The notes beneath the pieces were generated by a model, which saw only the letters and a program-made list of their open reading frames with translations, was not told the DNA's origin and made no database searches. From Opisthorchis felineus (lineage: Eukaryota > Platyhelminthes > Trematoda > Opisthorchiida > Opisthorchiidae), in NCBI GenBank assembly GCA_004794785.1, contig SJOL01004777.1:116362-180361 (forward strand): DNA of 64,000 nt. Reading direction: 5' to 3'. Positions 60,269 to 64,000 of this stretch are shown here, in pieces (position 1 is the first letter of the stretch; each line of letters opens with the position of its first letter). The position numbers and the translations under genes are program-made.

Positions 60269-61566
60269 ACACCTACTGAGAAAGGATGCTGCCGTCCTCT
60301 GAAAAAAACAAAGGAGTGATGACGAGGCGTGCGCGTCCAGAAGTTTGTTATCACTTTCTGATATGAAACGATTGCTCAGCCTAACTTGACGTGATTGCAG
60401 TAAGTTACCTGATAGTCCCATCACCCTGGGCTGTTTAACATGCAGTTGTTTGCGCAAACCCAGTCAGTCAACCCAGCTAAAAATTAAAAAAACTTGGATT
60501 CTTACAACTTATTCTCTGCACTTCCAGAATGTGCGCACAAAGCCATTCAAACTAATGAAACCTACATTGGTTTTCCTTGGCACTAGAATTCATCTCGAAC
60601 TGTTGGTTATCATTTGCAACTTCGCTGCAAACTACACATCCTCCTATTTTTCTCCTGAATCCTCGCACAGTTTACACTCTTCCAGAGGGCAAAAACTTGA
60701 GCCGTTGTCGTGCTATAGAGAACATTCATAAACATTTCACCTACTATGGAGTACTTACCGGAACGCAAATGCTCGTCATTCATAAATTAGACTACTAACA
60801 TGTTTCAGTAACCTCTGTATGCACGTGGCTGCAAAAATCTTCTTCCGTAAAACAGACAGACCTTTTCAACCACATTTTATGGGACTGGAAAAATCACTCA
60901 GTCGACTTGTACGTTGTGCATTCAAGAACTACTAACTTATCGGAAAATAACAAGTTACCCGGTTTATGGTTTCATCACGATGATCACTAAAATTAACACA
61001 AATTAAGCGGGACAATACGTGATCTTTTTGGGCCTATGACGGCACGTGGTCGATATTGATTAATCGATTTGTCCGGCCGAATCGTACAGCGTGTGCTGTC
61101 GACTGTTGTGAGATCAGCTGAGGAAACTCATACACAACAGCCAAAGCAGTTGCAGTATGGCTATAACACTTGGTCACGTGAAAGTGCTGGCCCACCAGGT
61201 CTCCAACAATAAACCATTGGTAGCTGTCCAGTTTTTGAACGATTTTACTACCTGACGTTACTGGCCAATTGTTTCGCAATTTGCTCACCTTTCGAACCTT
61301 TATTAATTATCCGTGCAGTTACCTGACGTTATCCTATCGAAATGTAACGATTGCAATGTTTGTATGCCAAACAACTTCAACAAACTTGTACGTTTTCCCC
61401 CCGTTTTTTATAACACCAAAACGTAAGTAAAGCAATGAAATCGGTATTTGAACTATAAATCTGCAAAGTATCCGTCAGTTTAAGTGTGGTATAGTCGGGA
61501 CCTGCTTTCACCTTAAAACATTGATAATTTCGGAAAATTTTCGGGGAAAATAAGTCAAGTAGGTAA
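60269..61566. other. no recognisable gene
   Basis: Short ORFs only. The minus ORF 61288-61034 (84 aa) contains SYQWFIVGDLVGQHFHV and is protein-like, but no family is recognised. Confidence 0.35.
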
Positions 61567-61745
61567 TGAATAAGTCTCATGGAGATTCTTCGTGTGGATG
61601 AAACCAATTTTGGTGAAAATCTGAGAACTACTATATAGCTGTTTCATTCTTTTTGGGAATCATTAGCAGTGCGCATCTCACGGAACTCCGGAAGGATTTC
61701 TTGAATCTGTGACCTATCGCCTCGTAGTTTAAACATTTAACCCCC
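61567..61745 (-). mobile_element. SINE-A copy with near-intact hammerhead core
   Basis: On the minus strand after a damaged B box come GAGTTCCGTGAGATGCGCACTG (stem I 5' strand), CTAATGA (61660-61666; one change, G5 to A), stem II TTCCC..GAAT, GAAAC (GAAA at 61642-61645) and ACAGCTAT. The copy is cut at the A box and faces a plus copy head-to-head. Confidence 0.8.
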
Positions 61746-61764
61746 CAGCGAAGAAGAAGAAGAG

Positions 61765-62060
61765 GTAGAACGAAACTCTCCCGATGAGCGAAACTCCCAT
61801 TCGAAAAGTCGTCACTTGAGGAACTAGTCAACACGCGGGAACACGTGATGTGAATACCGTGACTGAAGGATTAGTAACACTATGTCCTGTCTAAGTGTGA
61901 GTCATTCACGCAGCTGATGAATCGCTCTTAGCCAGACTACCAACCGAGAGGTCACAGGTTCGGAACTGCATCGAATTTAGTGAGATACGCACTGTCGGTG
62001 ATGAGACAGCTTGTCAGTACAGATATGCTTCACTTATAGGACGAAATCTCCGCACGAATA
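61765..62060 (+). mobile_element. SINE-A copy with long head
   Basis: Its head (GCGAAACTCCCATTCGAAAAGTCGTCACTTGAGGAACTAGTCAACACG, GTGATGTGAATACCGTGACTGAAGG, CTGTCTAAGTGTGAGT) is the clearest in the window. The A box is partly lost (GAATCGCTCTTAGCC) and the B-box position reads CACAGGTTCGGAACTGC. The hammerhead stem II is deleted (GGTGATGAGACAGC). The tail is ATGCTTCACTTATAGGACGAAATCTCC. Confidence 0.78.
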
Positions 62061-63589
62061 TTCCAAAATCGCCTCACACTACACCTATTCAATGAAAAAA
62101 CAACGAGCACCGAAATCTATGGCATTCATGGCTGAGAGTGAAAACTTTCGGTCTGATGCCATCTCATATTCAGATGCCTTAGAAAAACAAAATCCAAGTG
62201 TTTTACTTCACAAAGATGCTGAAAAATTAGGATTTTGTGACAAGTACTAGAATAAAAGATGGATTGAATTTCAAAACTTCTGCATACTCTGAGTTGTGGG
62301 CTTCAGATGTTTAGTTCGCTGATAAAATCGCACAGGCAGCGGTTCATTCCGTGGTCAACACGAAAAATACGACAATCTCTCAAAAGCCCTGACAGGCCGA
62401 TTCATAGGTTGCCTGTCGTCAATTAATTGTCTTAGTTACAATTTCCATACATCCAATTCCTTTCACGAGTTTTGAAGAAGAGAGAGCAACATCTCGGCTT
62501 ACTTATTTTGTCTACAGTCAGTCAGCAGTATACATATATTCAGATTTAAATCTAACCGATCCGATTTGCAGTGAGGCGTAGAGAATACGACTAGACCAAC
62601 TGGACAAAAAAAGCACCATGTTTTTTCTCATACACTAGTGCCTTGCCCTATAGGCATGATCATGTCTCAGATCACTAACAATTCGACCATTTCAACTGAA
62701 ACCGGTTGACTGAGAGTACACACACACAAATGAATTGGAGTTAGCCTGTTAAGAGGATCCTTTTTCATACCGTGTGAAGAACTGAGGTTGGGTTGAAAAG
62801 TAGATCAGCTTCCTTTGTTCAGGCCAACATTGCCACAGCATTTTCCCCTCATCTCATCTCAAAAGCACCATGAAAACGATCCACGTGACTAGGGCGGTTG
62901 TACATAGTTCCCTAACATGACAGACACAGGTGTAATTTACGTGAACAGTAGGACATCTGAGGCTGGATTCTTCCAGGTTTCGCTTATCTGTCTACGTGGA
63001 GAAACGATACGATTTTGGCCTGTTGGTCTTCACATACTGCGGTGTGTAAAGACAACAACGACGATAAACAAAATAGGTGACTGAATCCAAGCATTCTGCG
63101 TTTCAGAGTGCCCACTAAGTTGTGAACTTTACAGACTGCGAGATCAAGTCGAATTTTGCTGAAATTCAGCCTAGCAAAAGCAATGACTGCGATATCACAC
63201 CAGTCGCCAGTGTCTTCATGAATGAACTGGAATAATCTATGGGCCCGCAGTGATTAATGGCACGAATGAGTGTAACTATGAGATGCTGGTTGGCCGATAC
63301 ATCGTGGCAAGCAATCTGCACATTAAGCTTCAATGTCTCCGTTTTCACACCTATTGCAGAATGTCCATAGAGCAATTTTATTTCACTCAGGATCTACACT
63401 TTCACATTTGCGCCAGGTGAATTGACAACTAACGGTAGGATCCAAATAGAAGAGGAATCGTAAATGGTAACCTGCCTATATGTCATTTTTCACAAAAGTC
63501 TTGACTCTTATCTAGCAATAGGCCAGTGAAAAAGCACGCCCTTCTTCATTTTAGAAAGGCTAGACATTTCCCACAGGAGTGAGCTCTTG
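62061..63589. other. no recognisable feature
   Basis: About 1.5 kb with ORFs of 79 aa or less and no motif. Confidence 0.45.
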
Positions 63590-63845
63590 TCTTATAACTG
63601 AAACTAATCTATGCTGAAAAACCGAGAAACCTGCGGAGATTATTCATCCTTATTGAGAATCATCAGCAATGAGCATCTCACTAAACTCAGAGAGTTTCGA
63701 GCCCGCGATGTTCTAATCAGTGGTTGAACACGTTTGGCCACGAGTGGCTGATCAGTTGTGTGATTAGCTCACTCTAACAAGATAGAGCGCCACTTATCCC
63801 TCAGTCGCGGAATTCACATAATGTGGTCACGTGCTGACTGGCCAA
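63590..63845 (-). mobile_element. SINE-A copy, nearly full length
   Basis: On the minus strand: head GGCCAGTCAGCACGTGACCACA, AATTCCGCGACTGAGGGATAAG, AGAGTGAGCTAATCACACAACTGATCAGCCACTCGTGGCC (A box); B box CGCGGGCTCGAAACTC. The hammerhead-like segment keeps CTGATGA (63660-63666) and stem II but ends GAAT and has lost stem III. The tail is AGCATAGATTAGTTTCAGTTATAAG. Confidence 0.85.
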
Positions 63846-64000
63846 TCTGCTGATGATTTCTCGATTGACTTCACTTAGAGAACGCAAGCTCAATTTTAGT
63901 GTTTCAAAACTTCTCATACTTCGAACAATTTTTCATACGACTTCTGGAGGAAAACCCGTAAGAATGAATATTGAGTCATGCGAATGAAACCGATCAACTT
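63846..64000. other. no recognisable feature, window edge
   Basis: The last bases (GAATGAAACCGATCAACTT) could be the start of another SINE-A tail running off the window, but this is too short to decide. Confidence 0.3.

Overview
The window looks like a gene-poor stretch of animal genome. A digenean flatworm (fluke) is the best guess. No long open frame, rRNA gene, true tRNA gene, operon or CRISPR array is visible. What can be recognised is almost entirely decayed transposable elements and tandem repeats. The fluke guess rests on the combination of a tRNA-like SINE that carries a hammerhead-ribozyme-like segment (as in the schistosome Sm-alpha family), CR1-type LINE remnants, a Penelope-like element with a GIY-YIG domain, and an R2-type restriction-like-endonuclease retrotransposon. 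This is inference from element content, not from a host gene.

Layout. Positions 1-964 hold the 3' end of an R2-type element; two more truncated copies lie in reverse at 50918-51690. A non-LTR retrotransposon lies on the minus strand at about 5380-7710, and a second copy of the same family at about 34690-36200. A different, CR1-like LINE has left a C-terminal RT piece on the minus strand at 47100-47760, next to an endonuclease piece on the plus strand at 47985-48280. The best preserved element is a Penelope-like retroelement at 39318-41206. Its reverse transcriptase is interrupted by a 240-bp inverted-repeat cassette with an apparent 9-bp target duplication.

Dispersed repeats. SINE-A (about 17 pieces) has Pol III A/B boxes, a conserved upstream head and a hammerhead-like module. 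SINE-B (four pieces) is a second tRNA-like family. RepA (about nine pieces) is a unit of roughly 305 bp, twice found partly in tandem. Low-complexity arrays include a 215-bp perfect CTAT run (17646-17860), an AT-rich ATAAT array (49861-50115), a GAT run and two poly-C runs.

Common theme. Several unrelated repeat families occur as close head-to-head or tail-to-tail inverted pairs (about 20 kb, 37 kb, 39.7 kb, 52-54 kb and 61 kb), so transcripts from here could fold into long hairpins. The remaining intervals contain only short unsupported ORFs and may be intron or intergenic DNA.
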